In this document: one piece after another, positions 43,715 to 52,160 of the stretch
Numbering within the stretch: the stretch's first letter is position 1
How the letters are laid out: every line of letters begins with the position of its first letter
DNA from: Firmicutes bacterium HGW-Firmicutes-14
GTDB lineage: Bacteria; Bacillota; Thermincolia; Thermincolales; UBA2595
Reading direction: 5' to 3'
DNA: 64,000 bases
Assembly (NCBI GenBank): GCA_002840275.1
Contig: PHAB01000019.1
Span: 1 to 64,000 of the forward strand
The notes under the pieces: generated by a model
Told to the model about the DNA's origin: nothing
What the model saw: only the letters and a program-made list of their open reading frames with translations
Databases searched by the model: none
Made by a program: the position numbers and the translations under genes

Positions 43715-44332
43715 ATGCCCCTGTTCTCCCCTCGGCACCATACAAATCCTGCTCCGGTGAAAATACATATTGAAGAAAAAGAAGCCCTGGGCAAATTTGT
43801 ATCTGCTTTTTCAAAGAAACTCCGGGTTTGCAGACTGGTTCCGGACCGTCCGAAAATACTTGTCTGCATAGGGACCGACAGGTCAACAGGGGACAGTCTG
43901 GGACCTATTACCGGCACCCGGCTGACGGAAATTAACCATACCTTTTTTAAGGTTCTGGGAACCCTGGAAACCCCTGTTCATGCCACAAACCTGGCCACAT
44001 ACCTGAAGGTAATCAACGAAATGCATGACCCGTTTGTTATCGCCATCGATGCCTGCCTGGGAAACATAGATAATGTGGGTTATATCAATATCGGGGACGG
44101 CGCGTTGAAACCGGGGGCAGGAGTAAACAAACACCTTCCTCCTGTAGGGCACCTGCATATCACCGGGATAGTCAATGTGGGCGGGTTTATGGAATATTTT
44201 GTCCTGCAGAATACCCGTTTGAATATAGTAATGAAAATGGCAAAAATAATCAGCCAGGGAATCCATGAAGCCACACAGACAGTCCTGGCTGACCCGAAAC
44301 CTGTATCCGGCAGATACAAAAAACAAACTTAA
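43715..44332 (+). CDS. yyaC: Sporulation protein YyaC (DUF1256, spore protease-like)
   Basis: This 205-residue protein has the YyaC signatures ILVCIGTDRSTGDSLGPITG and VIAIDACLGNIDNVGYINI, and GHLHITGIVNVGGFMEYFVL. The fold is related to the GPR/hydrogenase-maturation protease group. YyaC is conserved in endospore formers and expressed during sporulation, supporting a spore-forming host. GGAGG precedes the ATG. It is divergent from the hydrogenase operon and ends at its own terminator. Confidence 0.92.
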   Translation: MPLFSPRHHTNPAPVKIHIEEKEALGKFVSAFSKKLRVCRLVPDRPKILVCIGTDRSTGDSLGPITGTRLTEINHTFFKVLGTLETPVHATNLATYLKVINEMHDPFVIAIDACLGNIDNVGYINIGDGALKPGAGVNKHLPPVGHLHITGIVNVGGFMEYFVLQNTRLNIVMKMAKIISQGIHEATQTVLADPKPVSGRYKKQT

Positions 44333-44369
44333 GCCGGAGTATATGCTCTGTCTTAAGTTTATTTTTTTT
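44325..44369 (+). terminator. Terminator after yyaC
   Basis: AAACTTAAG and CTTAAGTTT pair over nine bases across an 18-base loop, followed by a run of eight T. The left arm includes the stop codon. Confidence 0.75.
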
Positions 44370-44429
44370 GAGTATTTTCCCCTGTTGCTGAACACACTAA
44401 TAGATAAATGGTTAACAGGGGGTGTACTT

Positions 44430-44825
44430 ATGCAGTTATCGCCGGGAGAACATTCGATTCTGGCCTATTTTCCCAGCAGCACAAAGGCCAGGGAAGCCGC
44501 GAGAGCCCTAAAGCAGGCCGGTTTTGGCAATATCCAGATTGACCGGGTGGGCAGGTATGGGGTGTCAAATGATGCAAACTACAATAACCCTATTGCCGGC
44601 CGGGCAGGGACCCTCACAGGACTGACCCTTTTCTCTGCCAATACCGACAGCTTCTCGGAAGATGATACAGGGGTCCTGCTTGGCGCCGATCCTTCGGTAG
44701 AAGGATACGCTCCCATAGAATACGGAGCGGCGGGTGGACGGGCTTTTCTTGTCACGGTAGTCACAGAAACTGAACAGTTGGACCAGGCAGCCGCCATATT
44801 AAAAGATAAAGGCGCCTATTTATAA
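44430..44825 (+). CDS. Hypothetical protein, stress-protein-like
   Basis: About 131 residues. The ATG at 44430 has AGGGGG eight bases upstream, so the longer frame that reaches back into yyaC is not used. The N-terminal ILAYFPSSTKAREAARALKQ and QIDRVGRYG resemble the alpha-beta start of YflT-like stress proteins, with a glycine-rich middle and TVVTETEQLDQAAAIL at the end. The family is not certain. It is followed 12 bases later by another small gene. Confidence 0.6.
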   Translation: MQLSPGEHSILAYFPSSTKAREAARALKQAGFGNIQIDRVGRYGVSNDANYNNPIAGRAGTLTGLTLFSANTDSFSEDDTGVLLGADPSVEGYAPIEYGAAGGRAFLVTVVTETEQLDQAAAILKDKGAYL

Positions 44826-44837
44826 GGAGGTTTTGCT

Positions 44838-45032
44838 ATGGATTCCCGCAAAAGGGCACAGCGCCTTGCATCCAAAATAAAAACTGAAAAGGAACTCCCG
44901 ATATTTTCTGAAGCCCAGATCAGTACTTTTAATTCAGACTATGTGGACAGCCTTGACGAAGCCCTTGCCGTATTGGATGAAGATAACAAGCTTATTACTT
45001 CCGAGTCAGGTGTTTCTTCAAAATCTGTATAA
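44838..45032 (+). CDS. Small hydrophilic protein, unknown
   Basis: This 64-residue protein has an excellent ribosome site (AAGGAGG, eight bases before the ATG). It begins MDSRKRAQRLASKIKTEKE and has an acidic centre SLDEALAVLDEDNK. No family is recognised. Its last 94 bases overlap, tail to tail, the end of the phosphoribosyltransferase gene on the other strand, which is unusual. Confidence 0.55.
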   Translation: MDSRKRAQRLASKIKTEKELPIFSEAQISTFNSDYVDSLDEALAVLDEDNKLITSESGVSSKSV

Positions 45033-45616
45033 AACTGTCCCACGGCATAAAAAAGCTCCGGCATTTCCAGGCAGACAAGATTATCCACCTTATTCTTCAA
45101 GTCTCTGACAGTATCCGGAGGGGCCACAGGAACAGCCAGGACCAGTTCCCTGGGATTCATCCTGCGAACTGACTCCAGGGCCGCCTGGACAGTAAAACCG
45201 GTGGCGATACCGTCATCTGCCACGATAACCGTCTTGCCCCGGAGGTCCAGGCCAGGCCGGCCTTTTCGGTATGTACCGACTCTTCTCGATATCTCTGCTA
45301 AAACACCTGCCGCCAGGTGTTGGACCTGTTCACTGGATATGCCCAGGAGGTGAACCATTGCTTCATCTGTAATGATGGTTCCGTCCTGGGTCACCGCTCC
45401 TATAGCCACCTCAGGGTTATGAGGCGCTCCAATCTTACGGGGAATTATGACATCAAGAGGCGCTCCCAGATAGTCTGCCACTTCGGCAGCAACTACCACT
45501 CCTCCCCTCGGTATACCCAGGATCACTGTATCTTCTTTTTTATATTTCTCCAAGGCCAGGGCCAGTTTTTTTCCGGCATCCTGCCGATCCTGAAAGAACA
45601 AATTTACCCCCTCCAT
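44939..45616 (-). CDS. Phosphoribosyltransferase family protein
   Basis: This 225-residue protein has a type I PRTase fold: VILGIPRGGVVVAAEVAD with the PPi loop, and the PRPP-binding VIVADDGIATGFTVQAA. The hood PRKIGAPHNPEVAIGAV is typical of the erythromycin-esterase-linked or free PRTase group of unknown substrate. The conserved end is YAVGQFYTDFEETPDSEVI; the last 20 residues look dispensable and overlap the convergent gene. It follows the UPF0180 gene directly. Confidence 0.85.
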   Translation of the reverse strand: MEGVNLFFQDRQDAGKKLALALEKYKKEDTVILGIPRGGVVVAAEVADYLGAPLDVIIPRKIGAPHNPEVAIGAVTQDGTIITDEAMVHLLGISSEQVQHLAAGVLAEISRRVGTYRKGRPGLDLRGKTVIVADDGIATGFTVQAALESVRRMNPRELVLAVPVAPPDTVRDLKNKVDNLVCLEMPELFYAVGQFYTDFEETPDSEVISLLSSSNTARASSRLST

Positions 45617-45895
45617 TTAACTCAAGCGGCTGTTTATTATAGAAACCACCTGTTCTGGAGAATGACTGTGGGCATTTACCAGCATCACGCCTGACGGATT
45701 GCTGACCCCCATCGTTAGCCCGTCACCGTAAAAATCTACTGTATCAAATCCTGTAAGGTCATTGGATACCCCTGAATATACAATCACATCTACCGGACCG
45801 GTATTATCCTCCATCCCCACTACTTCATAACCCCGCCCGGCCAGTCCCCTGGCAATCTCTTCCAATCCCCTCTGAACAGCAACCTTAAGTGGCAT
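45617..45895 (-). CDS. UPF0180 (YkuS-like) family protein
   Basis: This 92-residue protein has VAVQRGLEEIARGLAGRGYEVV, VDVIVYSGVSNDLTG and VMLVNAHSHSPEQVVSIIN, matching the UPF0180 family of Firmicutes. The function is unknown. It abuts the phosphoribosyltransferase gene. Confidence 0.85.
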   Translation of the reverse strand: MPLKVAVQRGLEEIARGLAGRGYEVVGMEDNTGPVDVIVYSGVSNDLTGFDTVDFYGDGLTMGVSNPSGVMLVNAHSHSPEQVVSIINSRLS

Positions 45896-45931
45896 GATAA
45901 TCCCCTCCCTAACCGGGTTTAAAGTTCAGGA

Positions 45932-46450
45932 TTATTTTGTATTAAAGGACGGAATATTATTCAGGGCTTTGGTTATTGCCTCCTGCTCCTCATCAGACAA
46001 GTGATATGTTGACCTTCCTTCTGTTACCGGTTTGGCATAAGTCCTGGTTTCATTGCGTCCGAACAGGCTGCTTATAACCATCCCGTTTCCGCGGAAATCA
46101 AGAAGGGCTATCGCAAAACTGAGGTCACTGCCGGTATCGCTGAATGCATTATACCTGACGATACCTACATTCTGTATAGACCTCTCGGCCATTGCCCTGA
46201 CGTTTTTTAACGCATTTTCCATCTCCAGGGTCTTAAAAGAAACCTTTGATACTTTTTCGATATGTGTTGTCAACATTTGTTCAAGGTTTTTTGTTTCAAC
46301 CCCACTCATCATCTTTTCATATTTTCTCAGCATCCGGCCTGCCCGCAAGGAATTAATAATTGTCAAAACCAGGGTAATTACGGATAAACAAAGTATTGCC
46401 AGAATAATGATGTGATTGTAGGCTGAGATAAATGAATAAATCTCTTCCAA
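45932..46450 (-). CDS. DUF4446 family membrane protein
   Basis: This 172-residue protein has one N-terminal helix (HIIILAILCLSVITLVLTI), a coiled-coil region (residues 35-95) and the DUF4446 domain VGIVRYNAFSDTGSDLSFAIALLD. The family is common in Clostridia, often encoded near parB and the origin as here. The function is unknown. Confidence 0.85.
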   Translation of the reverse strand: MEEIYSFISAYNHIIILAILCLSVITLVLTIINSLRAGRMLRKYEKMMSGVETKNLEQMLTTHIEKVSKVSFKTLEMENALKNVRAMAERSIQNVGIVRYNAFSDTGSDLSFAIALLDFRGNGMVISSLFGRNETRTYAKPVTEGRSTYHLSDEEQEAITKALNNIPSFNTK

Positions 46451-46554
46451 CTGTCCGAACCCCCTTCACAATTCTGTGATGTAATTCCACAAATTCTGAT
46501 GAATTCCTCTCATCCGGTTAAATATTTTAATATAACCGGCCCAAGACGCCACTG

Positions 46555-46583
46555 TTGACATGGTTTTATGCCTGTATTAAAAT
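46555..46583 (+). promoter_or_regulatory. SigmaA promoter of larE-larB
   Basis: A perfect TTGACA (46555-46560) is followed after 17 bases by TAAAAT (46578-46583), 51 bases before the larE start. Confidence 0.75.
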
Positions 46584-46633
46584 GTAAGCACATTAGCACC
46601 ATATTACATTATTGAAAAGGGAGATGCAACAGA

Positions 46634-47458
46634 ATGCACAGGAAAGGCCTCGACACCGTTCGACAATTGTTAAGGGAGATGGGTTCTGTCCTTATTGCTT
46701 ATTCCGGAGGAATAGACAGCACTCTGTTGCTTCAAACCGCCATTGAGACCCTCGGTACCGAAAGGGTTCTGGCAGTTACCGCCATCTCACAACTATACCC
46801 TCAGCAGGAACTTGAAAACGCTCAGAACATAGCCGGATTACTTGGGGCAAAACATTTGGTTATTACTACCTGTGAGATGGAAGACAGCAGTTTTACCCGA
46901 AACCCTCCCGACAGGTGCTATCACTGCAAGAAAGCCCTTTTTACAAAATTGCAGGGGCTGGCCTCAGACTATAACCTTGCTTATGTGGTTGACGGCGCAA
47001 ATGCCGATGACCTCAGGGATTACAGGCCAGGCTCAATGGCCGCAAAAGAACTGGGGGTCAGAAGCCCCCTTCTGGAGGCAGGGATAAAGAAGGACAGCAT
47101 TCGTGTCCTGGCCAAAAACAAAGGACTGCCTAACTGGGATAAGCCCAGCCAGCCCTGCCTGGCATCAAGAATTCCTTATAATAATTCCATTACACCGGAA
47201 AAGCTGGACCAGATTGAACGGGCCGAGAGTTTTCTGGCCACTTTCGGGTATGATAATTTACGGGTGAGACATCACGGCGAACTGGCCAGAATTGAGGTGC
47301 CTTTGTCCGGGTTCCGGATCATTCTTGACCCCCAGTCGAGAGAGAAGATTGTATCCGCATTTATAGCCTTTGGTTTTAGTTATGTTACTTTGGACCTGAA
47401 AGGATTCCGCAGTGGCAGTATGAATGAAGTTTTATCAAAGGAGACTCTGCATGGATAA
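46634..47458 (+). CDS. larE: Pyridinium dithiocarboxylate synthase LarE (sulfur donor)
   Basis: This 274-residue protein of the PP-loop superfamily has the ATP motif AYSGGIDSTLLL. It adenylates the nickel-pincer precursor and gives up the sulfur of its own Cys. The candidate sacrificial Cys is in PSQPCLASRIPY; CYHCKK provides two more Cys, as in versions that may bind a cluster. It overlaps larB by eight bases. LarC, the nickel-inserting step, is not in the window. Confidence 0.9.
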   Translation: MHRKGLDTVRQLLREMGSVLIAYSGGIDSTLLLQTAIETLGTERVLAVTAISQLYPQQELENAQNIAGLLGAKHLVITTCEMEDSSFTRNPPDRCYHCKKALFTKLQGLASDYNLAYVVDGANADDLRDYRPGSMAAKELGVRSPLLEAGIKKDSIRVLAKNKGLPNWDKPSQPCLASRIPYNNSITPEKLDQIERAESFLATFGYDNLRVRHHGELARIEVPLSGFRIILDPQSREKIVSAFIAFGFSYVTLDLKGFRSGSMNEVLSKETLHG

Positions 47459-48209
47459 AATTGCATTAAAAAAACTGCTCCTAAAGGTAAGAAATGGAGT
47501 TATTGACCCTGATGAAGCGGTTGAATCTTTGCATAAACTTCCCTTCGAAGACCTGGGTTTCGCAAAGGTTGACCTCCATAGGAACATCAGAAAGGGTTAT
47601 CCCGAGGTTATTTTCTGCCAGGGAAAGAACCCTGTCCAAGTTGTCGAAATTGTCAGAAAACTTGTTTCGGCAAACCAGAATGTCCTGGCGACCCGTGCCG
47701 GGAAGGAACTGTTTTCCCATATAGAAAGAGATTTTTCTGATGCCCGGTACTACCCTGAAGCCCGGTGTTTTACCATAGAAAGATTTGAAAAAAACATTTA
47801 TCAATCTGCCTTACTGGTTGTAAGCGCCGGTACAGCTGACATTCCTGTGGCCGAAGAGGCAGCTGTTACTGCAGAAGCCATGGGCCACTCCGTAACCAGA
47901 ATGTATGATGTGGGTGTGGCCGGGATCCACCGGCTGTTTCACCATAAAAAGGTGATAGACAGCGCTGCAGTAATTATAGTAGTTGCCGGAATGGAGGGCG
48001 CATTAGCCAGTGTTGTTGGAGGCCTGGTGGATGTCCCGGTGATCGCTGTCCCCACCAGTGTGGGATATGGGGCCAGTTTTAACGGGCTGGCGGCGCTCCT
48101 GGCAATGTTGAACTCATGTGCTTCAGGTATTGCCGTAGTAAATATTGATAATGGGTTTGGCGCGGCAGCCATGGCCAATTCTATAATAAGACTGAAGGAA
48201 AGTGAGTAA
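47451..48209 (+). CDS. larB: Nickel pincer cofactor carboxylase LarB
   Basis: About 252 residues. The ATG at 47451 has AAGGAG upstream and is preferred over 47424. LarB carboxylates and hydrolyses nicotinic acid adenine dinucleotide to start the nickel-pincer nucleotide. The PurE-like domain shows VVSAGTADIPVAEEAAVTAE, GVAGIHRLFHH and VVAGMEGALASVVGGLVDVP. It is coupled to larE. A cofactor for lactate racemase or a relative is implied. Confidence 0.92.
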   Translation: MDKIALKKLLLKVRNGVIDPDEAVESLHKLPFEDLGFAKVDLHRNIRKGYPEVIFCQGKNPVQVVEIVRKLVSANQNVLATRAGKELFSHIERDFSDARYYPEARCFTIERFEKNIYQSALLVVSAGTADIPVAEEAAVTAEAMGHSVTRMYDVGVAGIHRLFHHKKVIDSAAVIIVVAGMEGALASVVGGLVDVPVIAVPTSVGYGASFNGLAALLAMLNSCASGIAVVNIDNGFGAAAMANSIIRLKESE

Positions 48210-48217
48210 AGCGGGCC

Positions 48218-48282
48218 TGAGCCGGTATAGAACAATTTGTTAACAGGTCGCTTATAAGGCTCGGTTCCTCCTTACCGGCTCA
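48218..48282. repeat. Perfect 10-base inverted repeat between larB and the desulfurase gene
   Basis: TGAGCCGGTA at 48218-48227 and TACCGGCTCA at 48273-48282 are exact complements 45 bases apart, at the end of two convergent genes. The right arm includes the desulfurase stop codon. It may act as a weak bidirectional terminator; there is no T tract. Confidence 0.5.
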
Positions 48283-49423
48283 ATTCGGCGATTGTCTGGG
48301 AGAGAGCTTCCAGGGTCCGGTCAACTTCATCACAGGTATTGAAGATAGAAAAACTGAACCTTACAGTTCCCCGGTCGAGGGTCCCAATGGTCTTATGGGC
48401 AGAAGGTGCGCAATGAAGTCCGCTCCGGCAAGCTATACCAAATACCCGGTCCAGTACAAAGGCTATCTCCGAAGAGTCCTGACCGTTAACATTTATGGAA
48501 ACAACAGGCACCCGTTTTGATGGATCATCAGGGCCATAAATCTGAATCTTCCGCATCTGACTCAGGCCATCTAGGAACCGTGTAACCAACCCCTGTTCAT
48601 GTTTCCATATTTCTGCCAGCCCCCGGGATTTCACATAACGGATTCCGGCCCCTAACCCAGCTATTCCGGGGGTGTTGGGAGTTCCGCTCTCAAATTTGTC
48701 AGGTATTTCATCAGGCTGATCCAGGGATTCTGATTTGCTGCCCGTACCGCCCTCTTTAAGAGGTTCCAGGTTTATGCCCTCACGGATAAAGAGGCCGCCT
48801 GTACCCTGCGGCCCATAGAGGCTCTTATGTCCGGCAAAAGCCAGCATATCTATATGCAGCCGGTTTACATCTATGTCCAGCAGCCCGGCTGTCTGGGCAG
48901 TATCAACAATAAAGGCAGCTCCGTTCTCCCTTGCCATCAACCCAATCTCTTCAACCGGCATGACTGTTCCGGTTACATTTGAGGCATGTATCATAACCAC
49001 AGCAGAGGTGTTTTTTCTAAAGGCTTTCCTTACTTCTGCAGGGTCAACCTGCCCGTCTGCCGCACACCGGATCTCAGTCACATCCACTCCCCGGCGCAGC
49101 CTCAGTACATTCAGAGGCCTTGCCACAGCGTTGTGTTCCATTGACCCGGTAATTACATGGTCACCTTCTTTAAGGAACCCTTTAAGGGCAAGGTTGATGG
49201 CCTCAGTAGCATTACCGGTAAGCACTATCCGCAGCGGGTCTGATACTCCAAAGAGACCGGCCAGTTCCTCCCTGGTCTCAAGGATTATTCTGCCGGCCGC
49301 AAGGGACATCTGGTGTCCGCCTCTTCCCGGGTTAGCCCCTGCATTCTTTATACAATCAACCATGGCGCTGATTGTTTCATCCGGTTTAGGCCATGTGGTT
49401 GCAGCATTATCTAAGTAAATCAC
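48272..49423 (-). CDS. Cysteine desulfurase family aminotransferase
   Basis: This 383-residue class V PLP enzyme has IYLDNAATTWPKPDE at the start, the PLP Lys in LAFAGHKSLYGPQG, and Cys in GIACRSGLHCAPSAH as the sulfur-accepting loop. It should release sulfur from cysteine as a persulfide. This SufS-like group (sometimes annotated CsdB) is found near parB in Clostridia. Proximity to larE raises the possibility of supplying sulfur to that pathway, but the genes face each other. Confidence 0.88.
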   Translation of the reverse strand: MIYLDNAATTWPKPDETISAMVDCIKNAGANPGRGGHQMSLAAGRIILETREELAGLFGVSDPLRIVLTGNATEAINLALKGFLKEGDHVITGSMEHNAVARPLNVLRLRRGVDVTEIRCAADGQVDPAEVRKAFRKNTSAVVMIHASNVTGTVMPVEEIGLMARENGAAFIVDTAQTAGLLDIDVNRLHIDMLAFAGHKSLYGPQGTGGLFIREGINLEPLKEGGTGSKSESLDQPDEIPDKFESGTPNTPGIAGLGAGIRYVKSRGLAEIWKHEQGLVTRFLDGLSQMRKIQIYGPDDPSKRVPVVSINVNGQDSSEIAFVLDRVFGIACRSGLHCAPSAHKTIGTLDRGTVRFSFSIFNTCDEVDRTLEALSQTIAELSR

Positions 49424-49443
49424 CGGCTCACCTCCCCAGGAAT

Positions 49444-49459
49444 TGTTTCACGTGAAACA
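49444..49459. promoter_or_regulatory. parS: parS centromere site 1
   Basis: A perfect copy of the 16-base palindrome TGTTTCACGTGAAACA. It is the ParB loading site, placed just beyond the 3' end of parB. Confidence 0.97.
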
Positions 49460-49482
49460 TTTCCTGCGCCAACCAACAAGAA

Positions 49483-49498
49483 TGTTTCACGTGAAACA
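49483..49498. promoter_or_regulatory. parS: parS centromere site 2
   Basis: A second perfect TGTTTCACGTGAAACA, 39 bases from the first (start to start), ending two bases before the parB stop codon. Confidence 0.97.
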
Positions 49499-49499
49499 A

Positions 49500-50363
49500 T
49501 TACATGTCTGTATATTCCAGAAGTATCTCCAATATCCTCTGTAACTCATCTTCTCCGTAATATTCGATTTCTATTCGTCCGCCTTTCTTACCCCTCCGTA
49601 TATTTACTTTTGTGCTAAACTTCCTTCTCAGGTCTTCTTCTAAAGATAACATTACCGGATTCTCTTCCTTTTCCTTGATTGGTCTCCTGTTTACTTTTCT
49701 CGTCAGTCCTTTGACAGCCTCCTCTGTCTGCCTGACCGACAATCCTCTTTTGGCGATCACCTGGGCAATTTCCTCGATTTCCTTCTCTCCGGCAATCCCC
49801 AGTAGTGTACGGGCATGACCGGCTGACAGAATTCCCTGGACAACCATGTCCCTGACTTTTTCCGGCAGGGATAACAGCCGGACAGTGTTTGCTATAAATG
49901 GCCTGCTTTTTCCCACTTTTCTGGAAAGTTCATCTTGGGTTATATCATGTTCCTCCATGAGTGTCCTATATGCTTCAGCTTCCTCTATAGGGTTTAAGTC
50001 CTCTCTTTGGATGTTTTCAATCAGAGCAATCTCCGATATTTTCTTCTCATCAATTTCTTTTACTATAGCAGGTATCTTTTTTGCTCCAATTATTTTACAG
50101 GCTCGAAGCCGCCGTTCTCCGGCGACCAGCTCGTATTCCCCGTCTTTTAGAGCCCTGAGTAATACAGGCTGCACAACACCGTGTTCTTTTATTGACATTG
50201 CCAGTTCCTTGAGTTTTTCCTCATCGAACTTTTTCCTGGGCTGTTTTCTGTTCTGTTTTATATCATCTACCACTACCTCGATAATGTTTCCTTCAGCGGC
50301 TTCTTCCTTGCCGATATCAGGCAGTAATGCCTGCAATCCTCTTCCCAAACCCCTTTTACTCAT
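49500..50363 (-). CDS. parB: Chromosome partition protein ParB (Spo0J)
   Basis: This 287-residue CTP-dependent DNA clamp begins KRGLGRGLQALLP. It has the CTP-binding YELVAGERRLRACK, the helix-turn-helix ITQDELSRKVGKSRPFIANTV for parS, and a C-terminal dimer domain ending IEYYGEDELQRILEILL. It loads at the two adjacent parS sites. It overlaps parA by eight bases. Confidence 0.97.
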   Translation of the reverse strand: MSKRGLGRGLQALLPDIGKEEAAEGNIIEVVVDDIKQNRKQPRKKFDEEKLKELAMSIKEHGVVQPVLLRALKDGEYELVAGERRLRACKIIGAKKIPAIVKEIDEKKISEIALIENIQREDLNPIEEAEAYRTLMEEHDITQDELSRKVGKSRPFIANTVRLLSLPEKVRDMVVQGILSAGHARTLLGIAGEKEIEEIAQVIAKRGLSVRQTEEAVKGLTRKVNRRPIKEKEENPVMLSLEEDLRRKFSTKVNIRRGKKGGRIEIEYYGEDELQRILEILLEYTDM

Positions 50364-51117
50364 TTTCTGTCACTTCCTTTGCCAGCTCTTGATATACCTC
50401 GGCTCCCCGGGACTTCGGGTCATAGAGAATTATTGGTTTGCCATGGCTGGGCGCTTCACTAAGTCTTACATTCCTTGGTATTATATTTCTATATACCCTG
50501 GTTTTAAAGTAAGCCTTGACCTCGTCAACAACCTGTATAGAAAGGTTTGTCCTGGCATCAAACATGGTTAATAATACCCCTTCTATCTGGAGAGACGGAT
50601 TTAGGTGTTTCTTAATCAGTTCTATTGTATTCATAAGCTGTCCCAAACCCTCCAGGGCATAATACTCACACTGGATTGGTATCATTAAGGAATCTGCTGC
50701 CGACAGGGCATTTATGGTCAGCAATCCCAGCGAAGGGGGGCAATCAACAAAAATATAGTCATACTTCTCTTTTATCTCCTGAAGCGCCTTTTTAAGCTTC
50801 ATTTCCCTGGATATTGCGGTCACCAGCTCAATCTCTGCCCCGGCCAGCTGTATCGATGCAGGTACTACTTCCAAGCCTTCAATTTCACTCTTATTTACTA
50901 CTGTTGCCATCGGAAGTCCATTTATTAATACATCGTAAATACAATATGTAAGGCTGTTTTTGTCTATCCCCAGTCCGCTGCTGGCATTTCCCTGAGGATC
51001 TATGTCTATCAAAAGCACCCTTTTCCCCTGAGCAGCTATACATGCGGCCACATTCACAGCTGTGGTGGTTTTCGCTACACCACCCTTCTGGTTCGCAATA
51101 GAGATTACCCTGCCCAT
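50356..51117 (-). CDS. parA: Chromosome partition ATPase ParA (Soj)
   Basis: About 253 residues; the ATG of MGRVISIANQKGGVAKTT has AGGTGG upstream. The deviant Walker A is KGGVAKTT, with LLIDIDPQGNAS and FVDCPPSLG. It positions origins and regulates DnaA in Bacillus. It is cotranscribed with parB. Confidence 0.97.
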   Translation of the reverse strand: MGRVISIANQKGGVAKTTTAVNVAACIAAQGKRVLLIDIDPQGNASSGLGIDKNSLTYCIYDVLINGLPMATVVNKSEIEGLEVVPASIQLAGAEIELVTAISREMKLKKALQEIKEKYDYIFVDCPPSLGLLTINALSAADSLMIPIQCEYYALEGLGQLMNTIELIKKHLNPSLQIEGVLLTMFDARTNLSIQVVDEVKAYFKTRVYRNIIPRNVRLSEAPSHGKPIILYDPKSRGAEVYQELAKEVTENE

Positions 51118-51437
51118 TTTATACACCACCTAATTCTTTTGCCATTTTTTCTTTAATTCCACACGGTTATTTTCTTTTCCTTCCGTTTTCTTAGTTTTTG
51201 GTCTATTTAATTTAGGCCATGGCGATATACCGCAAAACCTTCTCCCATTTATTACCACATTGCCTGTTTTGGCTTTCTTTTGCCTTTTAAGCCTCTATTT
51301 CTATGTCCAAAGGGTTTTATATTCTCATTCCATTTTCATAACCTTATACGCAAAACTGGCCCGGGAACACGTGTTCGCCATTGTGCCAAATAAAGGAGGC
51401 CAAATGAACTCTCAACGAAAGTCATTGGCCTCATGTT
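51118..51437. other. Intergenic region parA-rsmG with a hairpin
   Basis: This 320-base gap has AGGCCAAATGA near 51400 pairing with TCATTGGCCT near 51425, a 10-bp stem that may terminate rsmG transcription on the minus strand; the T tract is weak. No gene with a ribosome site is evident. The parA promoter should lie near 51140-51200, but I cannot define its boxes. Confidence 0.45.
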
Positions 51438-52160
51438 TCACAAAGGTCTTTTTTCCGGCATCCCCGCTTTTCTTGGATATTTCTCCGGTGTGGTTTTCTC
51501 TTTTTCTATTACTATAATATTTCTTTGTTCCTTATTAAAGGGAAGCTCCACATTAATTATTTCCCTTATTCTTCCTCCGAGAATTGTTATTGCATTTTCT
51601 GCTTCCTCAAGTTCGTCATCTGCCCCGGGTCCCTTATAGGCGGCAAACACTCCGCCAATCTTTACATAAGGCAGACAGAGTTCTGATAAAATTGAAAGTT
51701 TTGCCACCGCCCTTGATACCACCAAATCATAATTTTCCCGGTGTTTTTGATCCCTGCCATATTCTTCGGCTCTCCCATGAACTGCCTTAATTCCTGTGAG
51801 CCTCAATTCCCTTATCACAAGTTCAAGGAAATTAACCCTTTTTTTCAAAGAATCAAGCAAAACTACATCTTTTCCGGGAAAGGTTATCTTGAGCGGAATC
51901 CCTGGAAATCCGGCCCCGGTGCCAATATCTATGACTTTTTTTAGCCCTTCTGAATTTATGCAGGGGAGGGGAGATAAGCTGTCTAAAAAATGTTTAATTA
52001 CCACATCTTTAGGGTCGGTAATGGACGTTAGGTTAACTTTTTCATTCCACTCCAGAAGAAGCTGCAAATACTTTTTATAAAGTAATACTTTATCTTTGCT
52101 CACTTCTATGCCAAGTTCTGCAGCGCCTTTCACCAACATTTCTTCAATCTGTACCCTCAT
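51438..52160 (-). CDS. rsmG: 16S rRNA (guanine527-N7)-methyltransferase RsmG
   Basis: This 240-residue SAM enzyme (GidB) methylates G527 of 16S rRNA. The SAM site is [17 protein letters not shown], preceded by [26 protein letters not shown]-type sequence (split) and followed by [15 protein letters not shown]. It overlaps mnmG by four bases, the usual arrangement. Confidence 0.96.
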   Translation of the reverse strand: MRVQIEEMLVKGAAELGIEVSKDKVLLYKKYLQLLLEWNEKVNLTSITDPKDVVIKHFLDSLSPLPCINSEGLKKVIDIGTGAGFPGIPLKITFPGKDVVLLDSLKKRVNFLELVIRELRLTGIKAVHGRAEEYGRDQKHRENYDLVVSRAVAKLSILSELCLPYVKIGGVFAAYKGPGADDELEEAENAITILGGRIREIINVELPFNKEQRNIIVIEKEKTTPEKYPRKAGMPEKRPL

